Shown here: piece by piece, positions 6,915-14,559 of the stretch
Layout: each line of letters begins with the position of its first letter
Numbering within the stretch: position 1 is the first letter of the stretch
From: a virus
Reading direction: 5' to 3' (one strand)
IMG/VR virus record: IMGVR_UViG_3300031576_000200
Coordinates: 1 to 35,194 of that record
DNA: 35,194 nucleotides
Position numbers and translations under genes: made by a program
The notes under the pieces: generated by a model
Told to the model about the DNA's origin: nothing
Seen by the model: only the letters and a program-made list of their open reading frames with translations
Database searches by the model: none

Positions 6915-7973
6915 ATGGCCCCTTGGCACATCGAGGACGACAACCCGGACTGCGACGGCTGGGCTGTCGTCAAGGACGACGATGATTCGATCGCCGGCTG
7001 CCACGACTCCGAGGCGGAGGCCGAGGCGCAGATGGCCGCCCTCTACGCCGGCGAGGACGACGCGAACAGCACCCGAGGTCTCGGCCGCCAGCCCGGCCGC
7101 GGCGGTGAGTTCGTGCCCCCGCGGTTCGGGACGCGTGACCCGCGGGCGACCATGCCGGCCGTGGACCTGAGCCTCCGAGCCGAACGGGCCAAGCGCCTCG
7201 TGCGCGAGCAGCGGTTCGTGCACGCGAGCACCGAGCACCCCCTCTCGATCCGGGCCAAGGCCGACGACCCCGAAGCGAAGGATAGCGACCTGCTGCTGTT
7301 CAACGGCTACGCGGCCATCTTCGGCGCGGTCTACGAGGTCTGGGACTGGCTCGGCATGTACGAGGAGTCGGTCGAGGCCGGCGCCTTCACCAAGACCCTG
7401 CGCGAGCAGGACGACGTCCGGTTCCTGATCGAGCACGAGGGCCTCGCGATCGCGCGCACGAAGTACCACACCCTGCGCTTGCACGAGGACGACATCGGCC
7501 TCGCGACCGAGGCCGATCTGCTCGCGACCGACCCGGACGTGCAGCGCCTGGCGGCGAAGCTCCCCCGGGGGGACGTCGACCAGATGTCGTTCATGTTCGA
7601 GGCCACACGGCAGGAGTGGAACGAGGACTTCACGCGGCGGCGGATCATGGAGGCCAAGCTCTGGGACGTCTCGGTCGTCACCTTCCCCGCCTCGGACAGC
7701 ACCACGGCCGGGCTCCGCGGGATGGATCTCGTCCTGGCGCTGGCCGACGCGGATCCGGACCAGCTGCTCGTCGCGGCGCGATCGGCCAACGGCGACCTGA
7801 CCCGGAGCGCCGTAGAGCGGGCCCAGGCCACGCTCGCGCGCCTGCTCGAACCCGAGGGCCGGGCACATTCCGAAGGAATCACGCCGCCCGCGCCGGCGCC
7901 GCGTGACCCGCCCAGCACCATCACCCCCGATGAGGTCCGTCGGAACCTGGAGCTGCTGACGCTCAAGGGCTGA
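6915..7973 (+). CDS. Prohead protease, HK97 family, with N-terminal extension
   Basis: The 352-residue protein has a central HK97 prohead protease domain (residues about 95-290). The probable catalytic pair is H174 in F-L-I-E-H-E-G and S225 in Q-M-S-F. The enzyme trims the capsid precursor during maturation. Residues 1-50 form an extra small domain (WHIEDDNPDCDGWAVV...AEAQMAALYA) of a kind often fused to phage proteases. It is followed by a linker containing G-G-E-F-V-P-P at 63-69. The same seven residues occur at 186-192 of the capsid protein. The C-terminal 60 residues are low-complexity and Pro/Ala-rich, possibly scaffold-like. The ATG follows the portal stop by six bases. Confidence 0.92.
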   Translation: MAPWHIEDDNPDCDGWAVVKDDDDSIAGCHDSEAEAEAQMAALYAGEDDANSTRGLGRQPGRGGEFVPPRFGTRDPRATMPAVDLSLRAERAKRLVREQRFVHASTEHPLSIRAKADDPEAKDSDLLLFNGYAAIFGAVYEVWDWLGMYEESVEAGAFTKTLREQDDVRFLIEHEGLAIARTKYHTLRLHEDDIGLATEADLLATDPDVQRLAAKLPRGDVDQMSFMFEATRQEWNEDFTRRRIMEAKLWDVSVVTFPASDSTTAGLRGMDLVLALADADPDQLLVAARSANGDLTRSAVERAQATLARLLEPEGRAHSEGITPPAPAPRDPPSTITPDEVRRNLELLTLKG

Positions 7974-7979
7974 CGGGCA

Positions 7980-7998
7980 CCCACGCCGGACGCGTGGG
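7980..7998 (+). other. Short hairpin in the protease-capsid gap
   Basis: CCCACGC and GCGTGGG pair around a CGGAC loop just after the protease stop. There is no T-run, so it could be a weak terminator, an RNA processing site or chance. The rest of the 136-base gap is C-rich and shows no clear promoter. Confidence 0.35.
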
Positions 7999-8073
7999 AC
8001 GGTGACCGCGCCGGGGCCCCGAGCCCCACCCGGTCCCCCGTTCCCCGACCACCTGGGTGAAGGAAACCGAGGA

Positions 8074-8087
8074 GCGGCCTAGGCCGC
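8074..8087. promoter_or_regulatory. Perfect 14-base palindrome upstream of the capsid ribosome site
   Basis: GCGGCCTAGGCCGC is fully self-complementary. It lies seven bases before the capsid gene's GAGGAGG ribosome site (8095-8101). It is a possible protein-binding site or translational control element. No spacer is present, so it is a poor RNA hairpin. Confidence 0.35.
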
Positions 8088-8109
8088 GGGAAACGAGGAG
8101 GACGGAACG

Positions 8110-9585
8110 GTGGAGAAGATCCTGAAGGCGCTCCGAGACCGGCGGGCACTCCTGCTCGCCGCGATCGAGAAGGCCATGACCGAGACCCGCACCGAGGGCG
8201 ACGCTGACACCGCGGTGCTGGTCCTGACGGAGGAAGCGCAGAAGCGCTACGACGAGGCCAAGACTGAGGTCGAGGCCATCGACGAACGGGTCGCCGAGCT
8301 GGTCGAGCTGCGCGACCGCCAGACGCTGGCGGACGACGCAGCGAAGAAGGTCACCCGCGGGGGCCACGTGCAGGTCGTGCGCGAGCCCATGACGTACGAC
8401 CGGAGCGGGCGCCGGAGCTACTTCTCGGACGTGTTCCTGGCCGGCCGGGGGGACCCGGATTCCCAGACCCGCCTGCGCCGGCACGCATCGGAGCAGGCGA
8501 CGGAGCTGGAGCGCCGCAAGTCGGCGTGGGAGGCCTACCGTGACGAGATCGCGGAGGAGCAGTTCGAGTTCCTCAAGCTCTCGTCCGACGCCGGCGTACG
8601 GGACGCGGAGAAGCGGCTGCGGATGCAGCTCGAGACCCGCGACCTATCCCGCACCGACGGCGCCGGCGGCGAGTTCGTGCCACCCCTGTGGCTGATCGAC
8701 GAGTTCGTGCCCCTAGCGCGGGCGTCCCGGGTCTTCGCGGATTCGTGGAACGTCCGGCCCCTGCCACCGGGCACGGACTCGATCAACGTGCCGAAGGTGC
8801 TCACCGGCACCACGACCGAGCCGCAGACCGCGGACAACGCGGCGGTGTCGGAGACCGACGCCACCACGAGCTCGATCAGCGCGCCCGTGCGTACGATCGC
8901 GGGCCAGCAGGACGTCGCGATCCAGCTCCTGGAGCAGAGCCCAGTCAGCTTCGACGAGATCGTGTTCGGGGACCTGATCGCGGCGTACAACGCCAAGCTC
9001 GACCTGCAGCTGCTCAACGGGTCGGGCGCGGCAGGCCAGCTGCAGGGCGTCCTGGGGCTCGCGGGGATCAACGCGATCACCTACACCGACGCGACCCCGA
9101 CCGTGTCGGAGCTGTACCCGAAGATCGCGGACGCGCAGAACCAGGCGGCCGTGGGGCGCATCCTGCCGGCGACGCGGGTCTTCATGCACACGCGCCGGTG
9201 GTTCTGGCACGTGGCGGCGGTGGACTCGCAGGGACGGCCGTTCGTGGTGCCGATGACCTCGAACCCCATGAACGCGGCCGGGGTGTTCGAGCAGGGCCAG
9301 GCGGAGGGACAGGTCGGCGTGCTGCAGGGGCTGACGACCCTCGCGGACCCGAACGTCCCGATCAACCTGGGGGCGGGCACGAACGAGGACCGCATCATCG
9401 TCTGCCGTCCTCCGGACTTCTGGCTCTGGGAGTCCGTGCTCCGCACGCGCACCATGCCTGAGGTCGGGTCGGGCACGCTCACGGTGCGCCTGCAGCTCTA
9501 CAACTACTGCGCTGCGACCGCTGGTCGATACCCGGCGGGCATCAGCGTGATCTCGGGCACCGGGCTCATCACCCCGACCTTCTAA
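8110..9585 (+). CDS. Major capsid protein, HK97 fold
   Basis: The 491-residue protein has an N-terminal delta-type scaffold (residues 1-90, charged and coiled-coil). A variable region follows, then the conserved G-G-E-F-V-P-P block at 186-192 and the capsid fold. Fold features include R-P-L-P-P-G-T-D-S-I-N-V-P-K, an S-F-D-E-I-V-F-G-D-L spine-helix region and Y-N-A-K-L-D-L-Q-L-L-N-G-S-G. The family also has the Q-L-Q-G-V-L-G motif and the terminal beta segment. No separate scaffold gene is seen, so the N-terminal domain is the likely scaffold and is probably cut off by the protease upstream. GTG 8110 lies eight bases after a strong GAGGAGG site, which suits high expression. A strong hairpin follows the stop. 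Confidence 0.93.
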   Translation: MEKILKALRDRRALLLAAIEKAMTETRTEGDADTAVLVLTEEAQKRYDEAKTEVEAIDERVAELVELRDRQTLADDAAKKVTRGGHVQVVREPMTYDRSGRRSYFSDVFLAGRGDPDSQTRLRRHASEQATELERRKSAWEAYRDEIAEEQFEFLKLSSDAGVRDAEKRLRMQLETRDLSRTDGAGGEFVPPLWLIDEFVPLARASRVFADSWNVRPLPPGTDSINVPKVLTGTTTEPQTADNAAVSETDATTSSISAPVRTIAGQQDVAIQLLEQSPVSFDEIVFGDLIAAYNAKLDLQLLNGSGAAGQLQGVLGLAGINAITYTDATPTVSELYPKIADAQNQAAVGRILPATRVFMHTRRWFWHVAAVDSQGRPFVVPMTSNPMNAAGVFEQGQAEGQVGVLQGLTTLADPNVPINLGAGTNEDRIIVCRPPDFWLWESVLRTRTMPEVGSGTLTVRLQLYNYCAATAGRYPAGISVISGTGLITPTF

Positions 9586-9613
9586 GGTCGAGGGACGGGT
9601 CGGGGCACGGCGT

Positions 9614-9641
9614 GGATCGGGGGGCTTCGGCCCCCCGATCC
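9614..9641 (+). terminator. Strong 12-bp hairpin with UUCG loop after the capsid gene
   Basis: GGATCGGGGGGC and GCCCCCCGATCC form a perfect 12-base-pair stem around a TTCG loop closed by C-G, the very stable cUUCGg tetraloop. No T-tract follows. It may be a partial terminator or an mRNA-stabilising end that raises capsid mRNA over the downstream genes. Confidence 0.7.
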
Positions 9642-9661
9642 CCGAGGGAAGGGGAGCGGAC

Positions 9662-9928
9662 ATGACGACCGAGGAACGGTCGAAGGAGCGGGCCGAGGCC
9701 CAGCGCGCCGCGCTGGACCACGAGCTCGAAGGCTACGAGGCGAAGGTCGCCGGCGCGAAGAAGCGTGGCGACGCCGTCGCCGAGGGCATGTACAAGTCGC
9801 GCATCGCGGACGTGAAGGCCGCCATGAAGGATGCCGACAAGGAGGCCAAGGACCGCAAGCCGGCCTCCAAGCAAGAGGCCGCCGACGAGGCCGCCGCCGC
9901 GAAGGCTGCCGAGGACGAGGCAGCCTAG
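9662..9928 (+). CDS. Small charged helical protein, unknown function
   Basis: The 88-residue protein is nearly all Ala, Glu, Lys, Asp and Arg (for example EERSKERAEAQRAALDHELE). It is predicted to be one long helix or coiled coil, with a KPASKQEAADEAAAAKAAED tail. The position directly after the capsid gene is where many phages encode head accessory proteins, so a head role is possible. That is inference only. A GGGAAGGGGAG ribosome site precedes ATG 9662. Confidence 0.7.
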   Translation: MTTEERSKERAEAQRAALDHELEGYEAKVAGAKKRGDAVAEGMYKSRIADVKAAMKDADKEAKDRKPASKQEAADEAAAAKAAEDEAA

Positions 9929-9930
9929 CC

Positions 9931-10218
9931 GTGGAGTTCCGCCGCACCGCCTACGACGTCGCCCTGGACGCCGAGGGGCAGACCGTCGACGAACCCGTGC
10001 TCGACGCCGAGGGCGGCACCGTCATGGATCGCGCGGGCCGGCCCATCACCCGACCGGCTGCGGCAGAGGGTGGCTTGGCGGTCTGGGAATCCACGGAGGT
10101 CTTCGAGGTCATCACACCGGGCGCACTCAAGGAGGCCTTGACGTCGTTCAAGGACAGGGCCGTCGATCGGATCGCCCTCACGGCCGGCGGGCCCGTGACG
10201 GTCCGGGTGAGGGGCTAG
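9931..10218 (+). CDS. Unknown protein in the head-gene block
   Basis: The protein is 95 residues from GTG 9931, two bases after the preceding stop. It has an acidic N-terminal half with repeated V-L-D-A-E-G-type phrases and a C-terminal alpha/beta-looking segment (ALKEALTSFKDRAVDRIALTAGGPVTVRV). No family is recognised. It is tightly packed between head genes and probably cotranslated with them. Confidence 0.65.
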   Translation: MEFRRTAYDVALDAEGQTVDEPVLDAEGGTVMDRAGRPITRPAAAEGGLAVWESTEVFEVITPGALKEALTSFKDRAVDRIALTAGGPVTVRVRG

Positions 10219-10221
10219 GCC

Positions 10222-10965
10222 ATGGGCCTGGACGTGGGCGGCGCGATCGGCCCCCGGGGGGACCTGGGTCTTGAGATCATCCGCGCGGACGGCACGGTGC
10301 AGAAGGTCTGGATGGACGGGCCGCCCCCGCCCCCGGAGACCTCCCACGAGCTGAGCCTCCGCGAGATCGCAGCCCTGGGCATGCCGGCGTTCGGGCTCGA
10401 CCCCGAGGTCAACCGCTGGCGCCGCGCCAACTGGCCGAGCCTCCGTCGCGGGCTGCTCCGCATCGGGGCGGCCCGGGCCCTGCGCGTGCCGCACTTCTAC
10501 GGCTCGCTCTACCTCCGCAAGCTCTGCGGCGACGGGCGGGTCATCGACTACGGCCTGGCGTCCATGCGGGTCGTGACCGACAACGGCGCCGGCTTCATCG
10601 TCGATGCCTTCCAGAACCTGGTCGAGCTGGAGAACATGCGCTTCCACAGCATCGGCACCGGCTCGACCGCCGAGGCCGCGACCGACACGGCGCTCGTGAC
10701 CGAGCTGACGACCCAGTACAACCCGGACAACACCCGGGCCACCGGCTCGCTCGAGGAGGCCTCGCAGAAGGTCTTCCGCACGATCGGCACGAACACCCCC
10801 GACAGCGGCCACCCGATCTCGCTGCGCGAGCACGGGATCCTCTCGCAAGCGGCCACCGGGGGCGGCGTGCTGCTCGACCGCACGGTGTACGCGCTGATCA
10901 CGCTCGACGTGAACGGCGACGCGCTGCAGTCGACCTACACGTTCACCATCAACAGCGGGAGCTAG
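10222..10965 (+). CDS. Virion structural protein, head/neck region
   Basis: The protein has 247 residues. After a variable N-terminus there is a block that recurs in phage structural proteins: F-H-S-I-G-T-G-S-T-A, T-D-T-A-L-V-T-E-L-T-T, R-A-T-G-S, G-I-L-S-Q-A and L-L-D-R-T-V-Y-A-L-I-T. It ends in T-Y-T-F-T-I-N-S-G. This order (GTG-ST motif, D.AL.T, R..G, E/H-G-I-L, RT.....) is known from minor head and tail proteins that carry a small beta-rich domain. The exact role is unknown. ATG 10222 is three bases after the previous stop. Confidence 0.7.
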   Translation: MGLDVGGAIGPRGDLGLEIIRADGTVQKVWMDGPPPPPETSHELSLREIAALGMPAFGLDPEVNRWRRANWPSLRRGLLRIGAARALRVPHFYGSLYLRKLCGDGRVIDYGLASMRVVTDNGAGFIVDAFQNLVELENMRFHSIGTGSTAEAATDTALVTELTTQYNPDNTRATGSLEEASQKVFRTIGTNTPDSGHPISLREHGILSQAATGGGVLLDRTVYALITLDVNGDALQSTYTFTINSGS

Positions 10966-11011
10966 TCGTGCGCCGCCGGGCTCTCGGCCGGGCTGCGGAT
11001 CGGGACCCAGC

Positions 11012-11209
11012 ATGACGACGGTCGTCTTCACATGTCCCCTGGACGGCCTGGCCCTCGAGACGGAGGCCCCGACGGTCTTGGGTCAGAACCAGGCTCGGGA
11101 CTCCGAGCCCGGCCGGCATCTGCACCTGGCCGTCGACGCCGGCTTCACATGCCTCAACGGACACGAGTGGCGCTGCCGGGACAGCCTCACGTTGGAGCGG
11201 GTGAGCTGA
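11012..11209 (+). CDS. Small zinc-binding protein
   Basis: The 65-residue protein has T-C-P-L-D near the N-terminus and T-C-L-N-G-H-E-W-x-C in the C-terminal half, a plausible Cys/His zinc site. It resembles rubredoxin-like mini-proteins scattered through phage structural operons. ATG 11012 is 46 bases after the previous stop. It ends directly at the next gene's TTG. Confidence 0.6.
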   Translation: MTTVVFTCPLDGLALETEAPTVLGQNQARDSEPGRHLHLAVDAGFTCLNGHEWRCRDSLTLERVS

Positions 11210-12058
11210 TTGCTATGGGTTCCGGGCAAGGGCGACCTTCGGGTCGAGCACAACACCGGGGCGGTGGGCACGACCACGCCTGGGTCTTCCGTCACCACGG
11301 GCGCCGCATCATCGACCAAGGGAGCGCCGGTCGAGCTATTCGCCTCGACGGCGTTCGACGCCTACTGGATCGCGATCTACGCCTCCCACTACGGAGCCTC
11401 GGCCACGGCCTCCGCGGGGTGCCTGGACATCCTGACGGGGGCGGCCACCGAGGAAGTCTTGATCCCCGACCTGCTGATGGGCTACTGCGGCGGGTCGCAT
11501 GCGTCGGCATCGGTGAACACGCTCGGCGGCAAGATCTGGCAGTTCCCGCTGTATATCCCGGCCGGCTCGCGGATCGCGGCTCGGGTGGCGGGCGCGCGTC
11601 TGTCGACGGCCATGCGGGTGGCCGTCTACCTCTACGGTGGACACGGCGTGCCACCGTTCCGCGTGGGGTCGAAGGTGACGACGTACACGGTCACCACCGT
11701 CCCGAACGGCGTGACGATCGTGCCCGGTGCATCGGGCGCCGAGGGCTCATGGACGGAGCTGGTCGCCTCGACGAGCGAGGATCACTTCGCCTTCTTCCCG
11801 AGCCTCCAGGTCCAGGGCGACACGACCATCTCCCCATGGAAGAACATCGCCGTCGATCTCGGCCAGGGCGCGGCGCCCGAGGAGCAGATCGGCGAGGGGT
11901 TCTGGTTCTCACTCGACCAGCTCGAATCCATGGGGGGCCCGTGGCCCTCGATGCCGGTGTTCAAGGACATCCCCTCGGGGACCCGGCTGGTCATGCGGGC
12001 CTCGAGCAGCGGCGCGGTGGACTCGCAATACGGCGCGGCGATCCACGCGGTGAGCTGA
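11210..12058 (+). CDS. Virion structural protein, unknown type
   Basis: This 282-residue, Gly/Ser/Thr-rich, beta-type protein (LWVPGKGDLRVEHNTGAV...) has low charge and many small residues, as in head fibres or decoration proteins. The start is taken as TTG 11210 immediately after the preceding TGA, with GGAGCGG about 10 bases upstream. No ATG in frame would keep the conserved-looking N-terminal strand. The C-terminal part has M-P-V-F-K-D-I-P-S-G-T-R-L-V-M-R-A-S. Its neighbours suggest a head-surface or neck role, which is inferred. Confidence 0.65.
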   Translation: MLWVPGKGDLRVEHNTGAVGTTTPGSSVTTGAASSTKGAPVELFASTAFDAYWIAIYASHYGASATASAGCLDILTGAATEEVLIPDLLMGYCGGSHASASVNTLGGKIWQFPLYIPAGSRIAARVAGARLSTAMRVAVYLYGGHGVPPFRVGSKVTTYTVTTVPNGVTIVPGASGAEGSWTELVASTSEDHFAFFPSLQVQGDTTISPWKNIAVDLGQGAAPEEQIGEGFWFSLDQLESMGGPWPSMPVFKDIPSGTRLVMRASSSGAVDSQYGAAIHAVS

Positions 12059-12068
12059 GGGAGGGGCG

Positions 12069-12278
12069 ATGATCGAGAAGAAGTACGTGTCGATGGGCAA
12101 GGAACGGGCGCGCGAGCGGATCGAGGCCGGCCTGCTGACGGTGGACGGCAAGACCTGGACCTGGGACGACGGCGAGCTGCTCCGGGTGTTCAAGTACCTG
12201 GGCTACGACCGGCGCTCGAAGTCCTACCGGCTGCGCGTGGTGCACCAGGAGCGGCGGGTGACCGATGGCGATCTCTGA
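12069..12278 (+). CDS. Small unknown protein
   Basis: The 69-residue basic protein (MIEKKYVSMGKERARERIEAG...) contains W-T-W-D-D-G-E-L-L-R-V-F-K-Y-L-G-Y. ATG 12069 follows GAGGGAGGGG. The end overlaps the next gene by 14 bases. No family is recognised. Confidence 0.6.
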   Translation: MIEKKYVSMGKERARERIEAGLLTVDGKTWTWDDGELLRVFKYLGYDRRSKSYRLRVVHQERRVTDGDL

Positions 12279-12621
12279 GCCCTACGAGCTGGACGGCGTG
12301 ACGGTCGGCGCGACCGAGCTGTCGATCGTCTCCGGCACCACGACCCTGCAGACCATCACCGACGACGGCGTGTACCAGCTCTGGGTCGATCCGGTCGGGG
12401 CGGCCATGGCGAAGGGCGACGAGTACGCGTTCCGCATCTACGAGAAGGTCGAGGGCACGGGGGGCACCAAGCGGGTGGCGTTCAAGGCGACCCTCTCCGA
12501 TGCCCAGTCCGAGAACATGCCCTTCCCCATGCTGATCCTCATCAACGGGTGGGACATGACGATCCAGAAGGTGGCCGGCACCGACCGGGCCTGGGACGCC
12601 AGTATCCGGAAGATCGCCTAG
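12265..12621 (+). CDS. Small virion-associated protein, unknown function
   Basis: The 118-residue protein has alternating beta-type segments: V-T-V-G-A-T-E-L-S-I-V-S-G-T-T-T, Y-Q-L-W-V-D and E-Y-A-F-R-I-Y-E-K-V. It is followed by an R-V-A-F-K-A-T-L segment and a hydrophobic M-L-I-L-I-N-G-W-D-M. The pattern matches small head or tail proteins of unknown role near adaptor genes. ATG 12265 lies inside the preceding gene's end. The stop is one base before the repeat gene's ATG. Confidence 0.6.
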   Translation: MAISEPYELDGVTVGATELSIVSGTTTLQTITDDGVYQLWVDPVGAAMAKGDEYAFRIYEKVEGTGGTKRVAFKATLSDAQSENMPFPMLILINGWDMTIQKVAGTDRAWDASIRKIA

Positions 12622-12622
12622 C

Positions 12623-13579
12623 ATGAGCGGCCCCGCGGCCGTCTGGTACAACCCTGCGGCCGCGGCCGCGCAGCTGCAGGCGGCCAGCGGGCCCACGACC
12701 TTCACCCTGAGCGCGGCCGGCACGATCACGCCGACCGGCCTGCTGCTGAAGCTCGTCTCGAAGGCGCCTGCCGGCACGATTACGCCGACCGGCCTGCTGC
12801 TGAAGCTCGTCTCGAAGGCGCCTGCCGGCACGATCACGCCGGCGGGCGCCCTGACCAAGCGGGCCGACAAGGCGCTCGCCGGCGCCACGTCGCCCACGGG
12901 GGCCCTCGTGAAGCAGGTGGCCAAGATCGCCGCCGGCACGATCGATCCGGCGGGCCTGCTCACCAAGCTCGTGCTGAAGGCCTTCGCCGGCACGATCACC
13001 CCGGCGGGCGCCCTGACCAACGTGAAGACGAAGATCCTCATCGTGGCCGGCGCCATCACCCCGGCGGGCGCCCTGACCAAGCGGGCCGACAAGGCGCTCG
13101 CCGGCGCCACGTCTCCCAGCGGCGCCCTGACCAAGCGGGCCGACAAGGCGCTCGCCGGCGCCACGTCTCCCAGCGGCGCCCTGACCAAGCTGGTCGCCCG
13201 CATCCTCGGGGGCGCCATCACCCCGGCGGGCGCCCTGACCAAGCGGGCCGACAAGGCGCTCGCCGGCGCCACGTCTCCCAGCGGCGCCCTGACCAAGCAG
13301 GTGGCCAAGATCGCCGCCGGCGCCACGTCTCCCACCGGCGCCCTGACCAAGCTGGTCGCCCGCATCCTCGGGGGCGCCATCACCCCGGCGGGCGCCCTGA
13401 CCCCAGTCGACATCTCAGTCCCGGGCCGGCAGCTCTCGTGGGCGCAGCGCGCCTTCTCCGCGGCCTTCGGACAGACGCGCACCAGTGGGGAGCCTGCTAG
13501 TCGCGCCAGCTCGCCCGAGCGGACGGAGGGCCGTGGAGTGACCGGCGACCTAGGGTCGCGTGGGAGGTCGAACGAGTAG
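12623..13579 (+). CDS. Tandem-repeat protein, possible fibre
   Basis: The 318-residue protein has residues 32-260 made of thirteen repeats, mostly 18 residues, with consensus A-G-x-[IT]-[TS]-P-x-G-A-L-x-K-x-x-x-K-x-L. One unit is two residues longer. The N-terminus has a V-W-Y-N-P-A-A-A-A-A start. The last 55 residues are Ser/Arg-rich, charged and non-repetitive. The regular G-x4-G-A-L pattern suggests a stacked beta or fibrous rod, such as a head or tail fibre. That is inference from periodicity only. Repeat copies differ little at DNA level, so the number of units may change by recombination. It sits between neck genes, and ATG 12623 is one base after the previous stop. Confidence 0.75.
   Translation: MSGPAAVWYNPAAAAAQLQAASGPTTFTLSAAGTITPTGLLLKLVSKAPAGTITPTGLLLKLVSKAPAGTITPAGALTKRADKALAGATSPTGALVKQVAKIAAGTIDPAGLLTKLVLKAFAGTITPAGALTNVKTKILIVAGAITPAGALTKRADKALAGATSPSGALTKRADKALAGATSPSGALTKLVARILGGAITPAGALTKRADKALAGATSPSGALTKQVAKIAAGATSPTGALTKLVARILGGAITPAGALTPVDISVPGRQLSWAQRAFSAAFGQTRTSGEPASRASSPERTEGRGVTGDLGSRGRSNE
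12716..13402 (+). repeat. 54-bp tandem repeat array, 13 units
   Basis: Units of 54 bases, in frame, encode 18 residues each. The sixth unit is 60 bases and the last is truncated. Several are nearly identical, for example those beginning near 12851, 13079, 13133 and 13241. The first two units (12716 onwards) match each other almost perfectly. All lie inside the 12623-13579 gene. Confidence 0.9.
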
Positions 13580-14446
13580 ATGGATCGTGTTCTCCGAGAC
13601 GCGGGCGGCAAGGTCACGCTCACGACGTACGACTCCAACGGCGACCCTGCCGACGTCGATGGCATCACCAACCCGGCCGCTGGCAGCCAGGTGACGGACT
13701 CGGCTGGCGCTGTCGTCGCCGGCTTCACCTTCGCGCGCACCGGGCCCGGGGTGTACGACTGCACGTTCCCCGGGAACTTCGACACACTGGATCTCTACGA
13801 CGTCTTCTGGGTCTGGTCCAACGGCCAGAGCCGGCGCACGCAGTTCGAGCTCGTCGGGGGATTCCTGTTCACGCTGGCCGACGTGCGCGCTTACGACGCG
13901 GCCTTCACCGAGACCGCCTACCCCGACGCCAAGCTGATCGACACCCGGGAGAAGGTCGAGGACACCTTCGAGGGCGCCCGGACCACCGGCGTGGCTTTCC
14001 GGCCACGGGGTCGGCGGGAGTTCCTGGACGGCACCGGCACGACCTGCCTGTTCGTCTCGGCCAGCCTGCTCCGGCGGGTCCTGTCCGTGAAGATCGACGG
14101 CGTAGCGTTCACGGGCCCCGAGCTGGCGGACCTCAAGGTCTACGAGCACGGCGAGATCATCCGCGACGAGCTGGGCACCTTCGCCCGCGGACTCCGCAAC
14201 GTCGAGGTCCTGTACGAGCATGGCTTCGGTTCCGTGCCGGGTGACGTGTGGGAAGCCGGGCTCGTGCTGAACAAGTACGTCATGGCCAAGGGTCCGATGG
14301 ATGGGGACGGCCGCGCGACGGCGGTCTTCACCGAGTTCGGCGGCTACCGCCTCACGATCGCCGGCCGCGACGGTTGGACGGGCCTGCCCGACGTCGACGC
14401 CGTCCTGGGCCGGTATTCGCGCGCGGCGGCCCTGGGGTTCGCGTGA
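13580..14446 (+). CDS. Head-tail adaptor/connector-like protein
   Basis: The protein has 288 residues in two parts. Residues 1-95 resemble an immunoglobulin-like beta domain (VTLTTYDSNGDPADVDGI...VAGFTFARTGPGVYDCTFPG). Residues about 95-288 are helical and look like gp6/gp15-type connectors: F-T-L-A-D-V-R-A-Y, A-Y-P-D-A-K-L-I-D-T-R-E-K-V-E-D-T-F-E, then V-L-Y-E-H-G-F-G-S-V-P-G-D-V. Such proteins bind the portal and close the head before tail joining. The assignment rests on the D.KL...RE..E pattern and gene order. A beta domain in front of the connector is uncommon. ATG 13580 touches the preceding stop. Confidence 0.7.
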   Translation: MDRVLRDAGGKVTLTTYDSNGDPADVDGITNPAAGSQVTDSAGAVVAGFTFARTGPGVYDCTFPGNFDTLDLYDVFWVWSNGQSRRTQFELVGGFLFTLADVRAYDAAFTETAYPDAKLIDTREKVEDTFEGARTTGVAFRPRGRREFLDGTGTTCLFVSASLLRRVLSVKIDGVAFTGPELADLKVYEHGEIIRDELGTFARGLRNVEVLYEHGFGSVPGDVWEAGLVLNKYVMAKGPMDGDGRATAVFTEFGGYRLTIAGRDGWTGLPDVDAVLGRYSRAAALGFA

Positions 14447-14559
14447 ACGCCTCCCAGCCCCTAGCTGGCGCACAGCGGGCCTGCGCCCCACAACACTGGG
14501 AACCCCTTTCCGGGGCTCTCCGTGGCTCTCAGGGGCTGCCTTCGGGCGGGATCCGCTAG
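14443..14559 (+). CDS. Possible 38-residue peptide between connector genes
   Basis: GTG 14443 overlaps the connector stop (GTGA). The frame stays open for 38 codons to TAG 14557-14559, which overlaps the next gene's GTG. Both overlaps mirror true junctions in this window, and otherwise the stretch 14447-14558 would be an odd 112-base gap. The peptide (MNASQPLAGAQRACAPQHWE...) matches nothing I know. It may only serve translational coupling. Confidence 0.35.
   Translation: MNASQPLAGAQRACAPQHWEPLSGALRGSQGLPSGGIR

Noticed and set aside
5256-7868. 870-codon minus-strand open frame
   Set aside because: It is antisense to portal and protease genes, which are clearly real. There is no motif and no ribosome site.
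9925-11031. 368-codon minus-strand open frame
   Set aside because: It is antisense to three head/neck genes and has composition typical of a shadow.
12716-13402. CRISPR-like array
   Set aside because: The repeats are contiguous 54-bp coding units without unique spacers and stay in frame.
12190-13785. 531-codon minus-strand open frame over the repeat gene
   Set aside because: It is repetitive only because it mirrors the 54-bp repeats. The plus frame starts and ends at tight gene junctions.
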